From contig CAJFCJ010000019.1 of assembly GCA_904063045.1 (NCBI GenBank), positions 1,937,700-2,001,699 on the forward strand: a stretch of DNA of 64,000 nucleotides, written 5' to 3'. Below the pieces are notes generated by a model. That model saw only the letters and a program-made list of their open reading frames with translations, did no database searches and was not told where the DNA came from. This DNA is from Dimorphilus gyrociliatus (lineage: Eukaryota; Annelida; Polychaeta; Dinophilidae). Positions 21,872 to 32,654 of this stretch are shown one piece after another. The position numbers and the translations under genes are program-made. Each line of letters starts with the position of its first letter. The first letter of the stretch is position 1.

Positions 21872-22988
21872 TTATTCAATTTCCGGTTCAATAGTTTGAA
21901 CACCGATAGTATTTGTATCGATTACCGTTTTGATTACTGGTCTAACTGGTACAGCTTTTTCGGGGAATTTTCTTTTCTTTTGCAATTTCATTTCATCTGG
22001 GCTACTAGTCCCCCAAGCTGCTCTGAATACTCCGGAATCAACTGTGGCTAAACCCCTCATTCTCTTCTGACTAGCCTTTCTTAAATCGCTTTCAACATTG
22101 AGAACGGGTGTTGATAACCAATGTGAATGAGTTGTGGTATGCCTACCTAATGGTGCCGTTGCCGGTATAGGAGGTAATCTCATGTTTTCCACAATCTTTG
22201 GAGGGTATCTTTCTCCAGTAGTACACTGCAGGACTAGTTGCTGTTCCCTTGTTCTTTGGCGTTGTTGGGAATGTAAGGGGTCCTTGAGATGGCCCGTTCT
22301 GGCTACTAATAAAGAGGGTCTTGTTGGATGCAGAGATAATGGATAATACTCGTCGGCAGAAACTACATCAAGGAATACGTGACCTTTCTTATTAAGGTGT
22401 TCCAAATACTCTCGGTACAATTGGCGTTTTCTTTTCTTTAACTCTTTGTACATCTCTCCTTTAATCTCCTCATTAATCTTATTTTCAAGGGGTGCATAAA
22501 CTTTATCCGTCCATCTCTTGTGTAATAGTTCCTTTTTTCTTAACGTCAACCATTCATTGTCATCTAAAAGTGTCGATAGTTTGTCATCGATAAAAAAACG
22601 TTCATTTTCCAATATTTGTTGGCATTCATCCAAAATAGGTCGACTTTCTGAATTGGCATTCTTTTGTATTTTCTTTATTGTTTGCCGGTTAAGCCAATCA
22701 TTAAATTTTGTCGAATGTTTTATAAGCAACTCAGCATCAACGCCATTTTTATCTTCGTCCTATGGATATTTATATTTAAGTGTTATTTACAATTTCATGT
22801 ATATTAATTAACTTATTAGGGTTAATAACAAGTAAAAATCATACTTCTTCGTCTAAAATTTCCTCTTCTTGAACTTGGCACAATGGTTCTGAAAGCTTTG
22901 GCTGAGGTTCCGTTGTGATTAAATCACGAAACTCATCATTTAAATGAATTGTTCCACCAACTCGCTTTTGACAATATAACGACGTCAT
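21872..22988 (-). CDS. FAM228 family protein
   Basis: Two exons, 22988-22845 and 22759-21872; 343 residues. The core (roughly residues 100-215) has LRKKELLHKRWTDKVYAPL, then KKRKRQLYREYLEHLNKKG, VFLDVVSADEYYPL, KDPLHSQQRQRTREQ and LQCTTGERYPPK, which line up with vertebrate FAM228A/B (RKKEILYKNW, YLNYCNKKG, DPL..., VLQCETGR). The biochemical function of the family is unknown. No signal peptide or membrane segment is seen. The N-terminal exon is acidic. It is convergent with the perilipin gene, with only 184 bp between stop codons. Confidence 0.8.
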
Positions 22989-24490
22989 TCTAGGCTAGAA
23001 AAAGGCGTCTGTTAGTAAAGAAAACGATTCAAAAATTGAACGCCATATTTGATTGTGTCCGTTGCTAAGGTAAAGGTCTGGTTCTCTGAATAATAGCCTT
23101 AAAGGGCCTATTATAAATCTCATTATTAGTCTTTTATTTCTAAAGCTCTTTATTGCTATTCGTACTTAACAAGATACTTAGTATCGATATTTCCTCTATC
23201 GAAGTAAACTTTCCCCCCGAAACGCCTCATCTTATCTTAAAAAAAAAAACCGATTCAAGAATTGGATTGCATTTTCATTACTTAACTTAAGAGGATTAAC
23301 ATTAAATAAGTGCTTACTGTTTTGTTTATATTCTATAGCTAATTTAACAATTAGCTAATCGATTATTATTAAGTAAAAAGGAAATGAATACTTCCTTTAT
23401 TTAAAAGAAAAAAGATAGAGGGAGAAAGATTGAAGAATTTCATCTATTTACGAAATAAAATAGCAACGCGAAATACTTTTTATACACGTTTTGATCAATG
23501 TATTTTTATTGTTTAAACAGCCTTTTTTCTAGTAATAAATTCTATACAGACGTTTCTATAAGAATACTATTTTTATCCATGAAAAAACTATCTATTTTAA
23601 TGAATGATGTTATATTTTGAATTGAAGCGAAAAAAAAACTCTTTTGCTCTCTAAAGGTCACTCATCTAAAGGTTATACACGTTTTCGTTTAGTTCCTTGG
23701 AAAAAATATATACTACGCTTATCAAGCTACATAGGCCTATGGAGATTATTTCACACGCTATCTATTTAATCGTAATAGATTATCTTTGAAATGTATTTAA
23801 TTGAAAGCTTCTTTAGGGCTGATGGACTGATTATGTGATTTACTTTTAGTTTTTCTTGGAAATTGTACAGAACTTAAAGGAAACAATAACATAAAGCTTT
23901 TCCTAATTGTGGCTTATTCACAAAAAGAGAGGAAGAAAGGCAGAGAGAGTGAGAGATAGAGAAAATAGCTCATTGTTTTCTAATGATAACTCATCAATTA
24001 TCAACAATTTCCTAAGAGATTAAGGAAATTCTAAAGAAAAGAAAAGTCGTTTTATTTCTTCCTTCATTGAAATAAACCTAATAAAACTTCTAAAAGAATA
24101 TTTATATAAATTCTTAATAAATTGTATAGATTTAGTAATAAAAAACCTAGAACTTTTCATAAATGTCAATTATATAAAATTAATTAGTATTAATCATAAT
24201 AGTTCGACTGGTTCTATCGACTAAGGGTTCAAATAGATTAGTTTTTAGTATAAAATCTTGATAAACATATTGAGTGAGTAGTGTTAAAATGTATATATAT
24301 ATATATATATATATATACAGTATGAACATTATTCAAATTAGTTAAAGTAATATAACAACTGGTGAGCTATAATAAATTAATAAAGGCGTTGTTTTTCTAT
24401 TTTAAATAGTTGATAATTAAATGAAAATATATTGAATAAATTCGTTATTAGTTAATTATTAAACTATTGAAATATTTTAGGAAATTAAGA
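22989..24490. other. Intergenic region, 1.5 kb
   Basis: No coding exon is recognised. AT-rich with a TA repeat at 24292-24318. The right end carries the promoter of the secreted EEP-type enzyme. Confidence 0.4.
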
Positions 24491-26244
24491 ATGGACGTCA
24501 GTTTGGTTTTGTTTATGGTGTTAACATTTCAAGGAATTTTTGCAAATTCAAGTAATAATTATTAATTATTTAAATTAACTAAGTTTATAAATTAACTTAT
24601 TTATTTATTTTTTTTATATAATTAGATAGAACTGTTAGTTTTGAAACTATTAATACGTTCCTAATGGAGGTGTTTGCCGATGATTTGAGGCATGAGGCTT
24701 TGGTTAGCGAACTAAAAAAATCCTCTTCTGATGTTATTTGTTTACAAGAAGTATGGAGTGATTTAAGACTATCAAGGGTTAATTAACATAATTAATATTC
24801 AATTTTCAAAGAAAATCTATCATCTTTATTATTATTTTATAGTTATGCGAAAATTTAGCAGTGTCTTACCCATATTCATACAGTTCCTTACACGCTAAGG
24901 ATGGTTTTCTACCTGTTTCATTAGGATCAATGCAGAGTAAATGTCGTAAGGGTGCACTGGAACGAGTACTAGAATGTTCTGTATCAGCTTGTAAAAATGA
25001 AAGAAGTCTCGATAAATTTTTCGAATGTAATTTTAAAGTAAGCTATTTTAAATATGTTCTAAAATGTTTGAAAGATGATAGTAAGTCTTTATCGTTTGAT
25101 AAATTGTTCTATTTTATAGAAATGCAAAATATTACAAACACTTGGTGCAAAGTGTTTTGAATGTTATGTTATGCAGGCGAACATATGCAAATATAAAACA
25201 TCTACAAGGTTAAGCTTAACTGAATTCCTTATATGTTTAACGAATGATCTATTTTCTCAAAATGGAATGTGCACGTTAGTATCTCTTTACTTTTAATATT
25301 AACTATTTTATATTGTCAACCATTAGACAATTGGGAAGTGAACCAAATCGAAATCTAGGACTGTTAATATTGAGTAAAATTCCACTTAGAGTTGATTCTT
25401 TAACAACGTTTATTTACAATGAAAATGTTATTATTAAAAGAGGAATATTGGAAGCTAAACTGGTAATAAAAGAAAATGAACTCATTTATAATTCTTTAAT
25501 TATTTTTAAGTGCATATATTTTTCTTCTATGAACAGGAAGATGAATATGAAAGCCTTGTAAGTTGTACTCATCTTTCAGCGGATTCGTCATCATTCTTTG
25601 ATTGTAAGCGACTTTCGTTTACATTTATTTCCGGATCAGGTGTTAACCAAACGATATTTATTTTTTAATTAGACGCCGCTGGATTTAATTCCTGGTTTGA
25701 ACTTAAACAAGACGAAATAAATACTCTTATTAATCGTTATTCGGGCAAGTCTAATGTATATATTATGGGAGATTTTAACGTTGGACCAGAACTGCCAAAA
25801 GAAAATATAAATGGATACTTTCCTGAGTTATATAAGGTTTTAAATATTGCAAAAAATACAAACGAACAAACAAACAAACAAGCAATAGACCTATAATTGT
25901 GATTTTTTTCTCTTGTTTTTTAGAAACTAAGTGATTCTGGATTCAATAATCTAGCTGTAGACTATCTGCATCTATGTAGCTTTTGTAAGAAGAATATGCT
26001 TGTAAAAGTTGTTTATAAGGAAAAAGCTGAAAATTTGATAATTGATGGAATAATACCATTAAAAGTATCAAGAGAATTTAAAACTATCAAGGTGATAATT
26101 CCCTTTATCATTTTCATTACTTTATCCATTTCATTTATGTATTTTAAATAGAGGACAGCAATGAAGAATATTAGTTTACCCTTAAATTTTGACTTTTGTG
26201 TTTCTGATCATTGGGGAATAAAGGCTTCATTTTATGATTATTAG
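24491..26244 (+). CDS. Secreted endonuclease/exonuclease/phosphatase-superfamily enzyme
   Basis: Nine exons: 24491-24551, 24626-24777, 24843-25037, 25177-25274, 25327-25462, 25537-25603, 25673-25836, 25924-26091, 26152-26244; 377 residues in phase. Residues 1-18 form a signal peptide. Family motifs appear in order: VICLQEVW with metal-binding Glu62, LGLLILSKIP, THLSA with His226, YIMGDFNVG with Asp270/Asn272, and the terminal SDHWGI with the catalytic His367. DNase I, neutral sphingomyelinases and inositol phosphatases share this fold; the substrate cannot be read from the motifs. Residues about 85-165 are a cysteine-rich insertion (FLPVSLGSMQSKCRKG onward). Exon 3 might instead end at 25151, retaining about 38 extra residues, but that would leave a 25-bp intron. 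An extracellular role is likely. Confidence 0.82.
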
Positions 26245-27161
26245 TGAAATTTGTTATTTTTTTCACGCAGATGTACACACACACACACACACACACACGC
26301 ATACTCTCTTTATCTCTCTATCTCTCTTTCTCTCTGTCTTCGTCTCTTTTCTGTGTCAATTTAGAATTCATAGCAGACAATTAAACAGTAAACATGTTCA
26401 AACTCTGTTATTGTTATGCAATATTTATGATTTTCTTAGGGTTAAAAAGGAAATACGGTTTTTGACGGACAGATTCTATAAATTTTTAGATTCTTTAGAT
26501 GCAAATGTAGGGAATACTATGAATATCACGTTTATATGACAATTATTTCTCGTCCAAGAGATAATTGTAGTTATTATTCTTATAAAAGTACTTATTCATT
26601 AGTGAATAGCGGCGTTAGTGACTTAAATGATAACAAATGCAAATATGAATATCGTTAAACATAATTTCAATATTATCAGTCTTATACTTTATTCAAATCA
26701 GCAAAAATGTAAATTTAACATAGTATAGGTTGAATTATTTGCATATTATTAATATAATATAATACTATAGCCTTTATACTTCAGTCAAATTATCTTTAGA
26801 TCCCTATCGAATGTGAAGACAGTAAAAAGACAAACTAAAGTATTGACAAATGTATCGTGTAATGAGATTTATTCTTCGTACGAAAACTGATTTCGCTCTC
26901 TAAGTTAATCGTTATTTCACGTTGTAAAATGATAAAATAGAGATTTCTAGTTGAATTTTAATCTAGAGAGGCCAACGACGATGACGATGAGAAAGCCAAA
27001 ATCGTTTCGTATTTTTGTTATATTTTCAGTTTTGTAGGATTAAATAAAATCAATACTCGTTTTCAGCAAGCTGAACAGTATTGTGCATAAAACAGAACAT
27101 ATTGAAAATTTGCAAAATCATCCTGTAGAGACATTAGCTGTTTAAGAAGTAAAGTTAAAGG
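26245..27161. other. Intergenic region with CA microsatellite
   Basis: Contains a (CA)n run at 26275-26298 followed by TCTCT-rich sequence to about 26350. No gene seen; the right end is the promoter of the first mARC gene. Confidence 0.45.
26275..26298. repeat. CA microsatellite
   Basis: Twelve CA units, directly followed by TC-rich sequence. Confidence 0.8.
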
Positions 27162-28706
27162 ATGAAGATGGAATGTGACCAAGTCCTTTTAGCCCTGGGG
27201 GCATCTGCTATTGCTAAATATCTTGCAATGTATTTCATGGAAAATAAGAAACCAGATAATCTAGAATATGTTGGAAAAATTTCATCTCTTAAACTATTTC
27301 CTGTTAAAAGTCTCGGTGAAATTGATATTAAACGTGCTAATTGTACAAAGATGGGATTAGAATACGAAGGATTCTTTGATAGGTTAGTTAGTTTCTCTTC
27401 TTTAACATATTTCCTAATGTCAGATCTTACCTTAAAAGTTAAACTAATGGCTTAAAAATTCCTTGATTAAATACATCTTCAAAAAGCTGCTTAGATGTAG
27501 TCATTTTCTTTTTTAAAGTTTACGACTTTCCGTACTAAAGAGTATCCCTTACAGGGATTCATACGAATATTTACTATAAAAGGAAACCTACATTGGTTCT
27601 TTCTAACAAATATACGTAATTAATCACGTTTTAGGCGTTGGGTTCTTATAGATAGCGCTAACAAGATAATAACAATGAGAGAGTGCCCGAAACTCTGTTA
27701 TGTTTCCTGTAATCTTTCCGGAGAGAATGTTATCTTTTCTGCTCCTGATCACGAAGATTTGATCGTTAACCGTAATCTGGACACTAAAACTTCCCCACTC
27801 CTAAATATACAGTAAGTACTGTAACGAGTCAAAGGTATGGAGTGAACTTGTGCACTATGTGTTTACATTGTATTCAGAATTCATGGCGATCCACTGAAAG
27901 CTTACGATTGTGGAGATGTTCCAGCCAATTGGTTCGCAGCCTACATAAATGATTCTTCGTCCAGAATCAGGCTACTGTACGCTCCACCTGGCGACACTGG
28001 TCGTTTTATAGTTAATAACAAAAAAGCAACCAATTTTTCGCATAGAGTTCAAGAAGATGATGAAGTAATCACATAGATTTATATCATAAACAAACTATCT
28101 TAAACAGATGAATTTCGTGCAAAATTTATGTGTCCATCTAGGTGGGAACTTCTGACCAAGCTCCGTACTTATTGATTACCAGTGAATCCTTAAAAGACTT
28201 AGAGGGAAAGGTTGGGAGGAACCTAGATAGGTCTTTCAGGCCTAATATTGTTGTTTCTGGATCAAATGCTGCTTTCGACGAAGTAAAAAAAAAAAAAATT
28301 AAAAACAAAAACACATTTAATTAAATGTATATAGTAGTGTATTAGAGTATTTAAATAAGCTCTATAATCTATATTTAGGACGATTGGGACGTTATTTACA
28401 TAGGAGACGCTAGATTTAAAACATGGAAATATTGCGGAAGATGCGTATTGACAACTGTTGATCACGATGAAGGGATTAGAGATCCAAAGGCTGAACCGCT
28501 AATGACTTTAAGAAAGTAAGAAAAATAAGCGTTTAATAAATAGAATGTACAACAATTTCTTCTATAAATAAAAAAAAATGTATAAATTTAGATATCGAAT
28601 GATACATTCTGCCGATCCGTATAACCCCATTTTCGGATTATACCTTGCAAACGAGAAAAAAGGAGAAATCAAAGTTGGTGATAAAATTTATGTCAAAAGA
28701 AGATAA
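27162..28706 (+). CDS. Mitochondrial amidoxime-reducing component-like (mARC), copy 1
   Basis: Six exons: 27162-27382, 27635-27811, 27878-28064, 28142-28282, 28379-28515, 28592-28706; 325 residues. The start has a short hydrophobic segment (LLALGASAIAKYLAMYF) like the outer-membrane anchor of vertebrate mARC. The MOSC_N domain includes ISSLKLFPVKSL and YEGFFDRRWVLID. The MOSC domain has NFSHRVQEDDE, APYLLITSESLKDL, FRPNIVVSG and DDWDVIYIGDARFK, then the molybdenum-ligand cysteine at position 264 within CGRCVLTTVDHDEG. The end matches the family: PIFGLYLANEKKGEIKVGD. mARC proteins take electrons from cytochrome b5 to reduce N-hydroxylated compounds. It is the first of three tandem copies with the same exon structure. 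Confidence 0.93.
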
Positions 28707-29082
28707 ATTAATTATAAAATATAATTCAATAAAATTATAGTAAAATAAAAAGAGACTTTTAGTTTAACTTTAGCAAATAGGTTTGATTATATCTCAACGA
28801 GATAGCAAGAAAATTCACTAGATAGGTGCGCCACCTATATACATAGAGTATACACTTATAACTATTTGTCTACATGTCGTTATTTCGTATTATCTATTAA
28901 CCTTTAGAACTTAGATGGGACAATAACGAAATTAGAGATATCTAGATTACACCATCTGTTGAAATACAAATTCAAGAATTGGTCATTTGTAAACTTTGTG
29001 AAGTAGACAAAAGCTTATTGAAAATAACTATTAAATATAGAATTAAATTACTTTTAAGTAATCGAAAAGATTAATTGGAAAT

Positions 29083-30560
29083 ATGACTTTCGATTCAATT
29101 TTATTAGCATTAGGAGCCTCTTCTGCTTTAAAATATGCAGTTATGTATTTTATGAAGGATAGAAAACCTAACAATCTAGAATATGTTGGTCGTATATCAT
29201 CTTTGAATTTGTATCCTGTAAAATCTTTACAAGAAGTATCAATCCTTCAAGCCAATTGTACTAAAAAAGGTCTTGAATATAATGGATTTTTCGACAGGTA
29301 TTCAATTAAATAAATCTAGTATTATATTTATCAAAAAGAGCTCTTTTTTGTCTATCTGTTTGTTTTTTTTATTGTTTCTTGCTCGATGAAGCATGCTTTT
29401 AAATGATTATTCTTTTTATTTTTTTTTTTTAAAAAAAAAACACAAAAAAAATAATCGAAATATAATTTAGACAATAAAGTTGTCATCCATCCTACGTGAG
29501 TAGAATCATGTTTTACAAAAGAGGTTATACTATCGTAATTAGGCGTTGGGCGTTAATCGACAAGAATGATAAGCTTATTACCCTAAGAGAAATACCCAAA
29601 CTATGCCTTATAAGTTGTAAAGTGTCTGAACAAAGGATTATCTTCTCAACTAATGAACAAGAAGACCTCTCAATTGATCTTGAACTTTATAATGAGCGAG
29701 ACAATAATTCAAAAATTAGCATTGAGTAAGCAAATAGTATTAATTAATTAAATATTAAACTTTTTTCTCAATTAAAGTATATGGGATGATTATGTTGATG
29801 TTTTCGATTGTGGTGAAAAACCATCGGAATGGTTTTCGAGATATTGCAATCAGCATATTAGGCTTGTTTATTCACCACCTGGAGTTACTGGACGTTACTT
29901 GATTAATAGCGTTAATGAAGATCAATTTAAGCACAATATACGTGACGATGACGAGGTTATAGACTATTATTTGCAATCATTGCATAAAGTATTTTATAAT
30001 ATTTTGTAACAGGCTGGTACAGCTAATGATGGACCTTATTTACTGACAACGCAGGAATCTTTCCAGGATGTTGATCGAAGAGTTGATAGATCTTTAAATC
30101 CATCATGCTTTAGATCGAATATTATTATTAATGGGACAAGAGAAGCCTTTGATGAGGTTTGATAAATTAATACATTAGATGGGACGTAGACGATAGTAGT
30201 GAACTTTTATACTTTAAAAACTTAGGATAATTGGGATCTTATTTTTATCGGAGATGCTAAGTTCAAAGTATGGAAATTATGTGGTAGATGTAGTATAACT
30301 ACAGTAATGTTAGATACGGGCGTAAAAGACTTGAAATTTGAACCATTAACAACCTTAAGAAAGTATTTATATACCAACAAAAATATTTTGTTTTTATTAT
30401 AGAAAACCTATTTTAAATATGACATTTTAGATATCGAATAAGACCAGAAATCTCTAGGACAAATCCTATCTTTGGTATTAACTTGGTTCTCATGCAATCT
30501 GGCTCTATTGCAGTTGGTGATAAAGTCTTCGTTAAAAGACTACCAAAAATCAATTTTTAA
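29083..30560 (+). CDS. Mitochondrial amidoxime-reducing component-like (mARC), copy 2
   Basis: Six exons with the same phases as copy 1: 29083-29297, 29543-29725, 29778-29955, 30013-30156, 30226-30362, 30431-30560; 328 residues. It keeps the N-terminal hydrophobic anchor (LLALGASSALKYAVMYF), ISSLNLYPVKSL, the FDRRWALID junction, GPYLLTTQESFQDV, and the molybdenum-ligand Cys262 in CGRCSITTVMLDTG. The loop just after this cysteine is changed (VMLDTG against VDHDEG in copy 1). It starts 376 bp after the stop of copy 1, showing tandem duplication. Exon 1 ends in the same phase as the orphan exon 2 of copy 3, so splicing from this first exon into copy 3 is possible. Confidence 0.92.
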
Positions 30561-30900
30561 AAAAATCCTATCTTATCAATACAATAAATAAATCCATAGT
30601 GAAAAATGAAAATATGATATCTATTAAGATAATCAATCAATCAATCAATCAATTGCTTGACAAGAATTAGTATTTAATTAAGGAATATGAAATTGTACAT
30701 TTTATTAAGGAATAACATACCTCACATCCTCCTTCTAATATATCTATTGCATTTCCATTAATAGCCGCTTATCTCTGTGATATAATTGCTTAATTTTCTA
30801 TAATTAACAAACGCTATTATGCATATACAAACATAAGTATATTTATAATTACATATATATACTGAAAATAGTACATGTTTCGTTTTTCTAATTAATACAG
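30561..30900. other. Gap before mARC copy 3, expected first exon not found
   Basis: Only 340 bp separate the copy 2 stop from the copy 3 exon-2 acceptor. No frame here resembles the SSL-LYPVKSL first exon of the other copies. A short frame starting near 30687 begins MKLYILLRNN and soon stops. An AATC tetranucleotide repeat lies near 30631-30652. Confidence 0.5.
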
Positions 30901-32088
30901 GAGATGGCTTATAGTCAATTCGCAAATGAAAATGGTGACTTTAACTATGCAACCACGTTTCAGTCATATTAAGACAAAGTTTTTGGATGATGGAATTGAA
31001 ATATACGTTCCAACAAATCCTGATATTCCAGCCTTAACTTTAACGAGTAATTTATCAAAATTCGACAAGAATAGTCGATTAGAAATTGTGTAAGAAAAAA
31101 AAACTATATTCCTTTAACTGGAAAGATAAAAAAAAAACGTATATAACAACCATATTAATTTTACAGGCTTTATGGAGAAAAGTGTACCATGTACGATTGT
31201 GGCTTAGCAGGTCAGGAGTGGTTAGAAAAGTTCTTTGATTTAAAAGGCTTCAAATTTCTTTACTTTCCTTCGGAAGTTGGTAGTAGATCAGTTAGCACCT
31301 ATAAGCCAAAATATCCTTGGGTGTCCACAGCTGGAGATCTAACGGATATGGTAAGTTTTCTTTCTTTTTGCTTTAAAATCACTTTGTAAAAATAAAATGG
31401 CCTTACTTCAATAAGAAGCCTTTTTACATATGGATTTATTAACTCTTACAAATATAAATAACAGGTTGGCTGCGCAAATTTTGCTCCTTTTCTCCTAGGA
31501 TCGGAATCTTCTTTAAAGGATCTGAATGATAGGATAAAAGGAGATCCTTTGAAGATGATCAATTTTAGACCTAATATTATTATCGAGGGAACCAAACCGT
31601 GGGATGAGGTAAGAATATAAAGAACATATAGAAAGCAGAAAAGATATTAATATTTATAAAAATTCTACGTAACGTTGTTGACGTTTTCATATATTCTATT
31701 TTTCTAGGACGACTGGGAATACGTCTTCATAAATAATGTTTGCTTTAAAAGAATAAAGGATTGCACAAGATGTCCAATGACTACGCTCGACCCTCAGAAG
31801 GGTAAGCTAAGAGAAGATGGAGAACCACTAAAAACTCTACAAACGTAAGTGATAATTAAGAGAAGGGGAAAAAGGAGGAGGAAGGGGAGGACGTAAATAG
31901 ACATAAATCAATTTACTAAATACAATTCCTTATTCCTATGCGTAAATAGGTTCAGAACAAAACCTGAAGAGTATGGAAATAAAACAATGTTTGGCCTTAA
32001 TGTTCTAACCAAAAGATCCGGAAAAATAACAGTTGGTGACGCCGTTTACGTGATTAGAACCTCTGATTATAAGAAAGGATTTTATTAA
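30901..32088 (+). CDS. mARC-like MOSC protein, copy 3, first exon missing
   Basis: Five exons match exons 2-6 of the neighbours in order and phase: 30901-31089, 31167-31350, 31465-31608, 31708-31844, 31950-32088. They encode a RWLIVNSQMK segment, a TMYDCGLAGQEWLEKFF segment, FAPFLLGSESSLKDL, FRPNIIIEGTKPWDE, DDWEYVFINNVCFK and the molybdenum-ligand cysteine in CTRCPMTTLDPQKG, ending with FGLNVLTKRSGKITVGD. There are no internal stops, so selection seems to have kept it open. The MOSC_N start and membrane anchor are absent. The acceptor phase (one base completing an Arg codon) equals that of copies 1 and 2. It may be transcribed as an alternative 3' end of copy 2, use an unseen exon, or be a recent 5'-truncated duplicate. 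Confidence 0.8.
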
Positions 32089-32654
32089 AATAGAACGAAA
32101 AGAAGGGAGGATAATAGAAGATGAGGTTTTTTTTAATCCTTTCTTAGTAAGACGAGGATTAAAACTAATTAATCAATTTGACTAAAATAATAATCAAAAT
32201 GGATTTTAGTTTACTTGTAAAACTTCTTTTTAAGAAATAAACAATTCACTTTAAATAATTAAATATATATTTAATAGCAATGTTACGCAATGGCTATAAT
32301 TTAGAATACATATAAGTATACATATATATATATAACAGGGATAACCTTTCAAATTCTATGCTTCTGTACTTCTTCAATTAGCAAGTAAATGTCATTGATG
32401 ATTCGATAAAGATTGAATATACAAGATTATTTCCGATTGTGAAATCTAATGAAATGCCTTTTCTTTATCAAAAATAATATACAAAATGATATTATTTTAT
32501 ATCAAAAGTTGTGTCTAATAAATAAAATAAATCTGATTAGATTATCTTTCAATCTTCTTTGATTTCGCGTATAAATATAGAACCTGAAGAGGTAAGAACA
32601 GTATATATATATAGACAATATATAGATATATTGATAGATAATTAACGCCATCTT
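32089..32654. other. Convergent region between mARC cluster and receptor phosphatase
   Basis: AT-rich, no gene seen, likely two 3'UTRs. A copy of the recurrent motif (ACGCCATCTTTCAG at 32645) lies at its right end against the phosphatase stop codon. Confidence 0.4.

Noticed and set aside
26234-26539. Plus-strand 101-codon frame with a histidine/threonine run
   Set aside because: It reads through the CA and TC microsatellites after the stop of the secreted enzyme.
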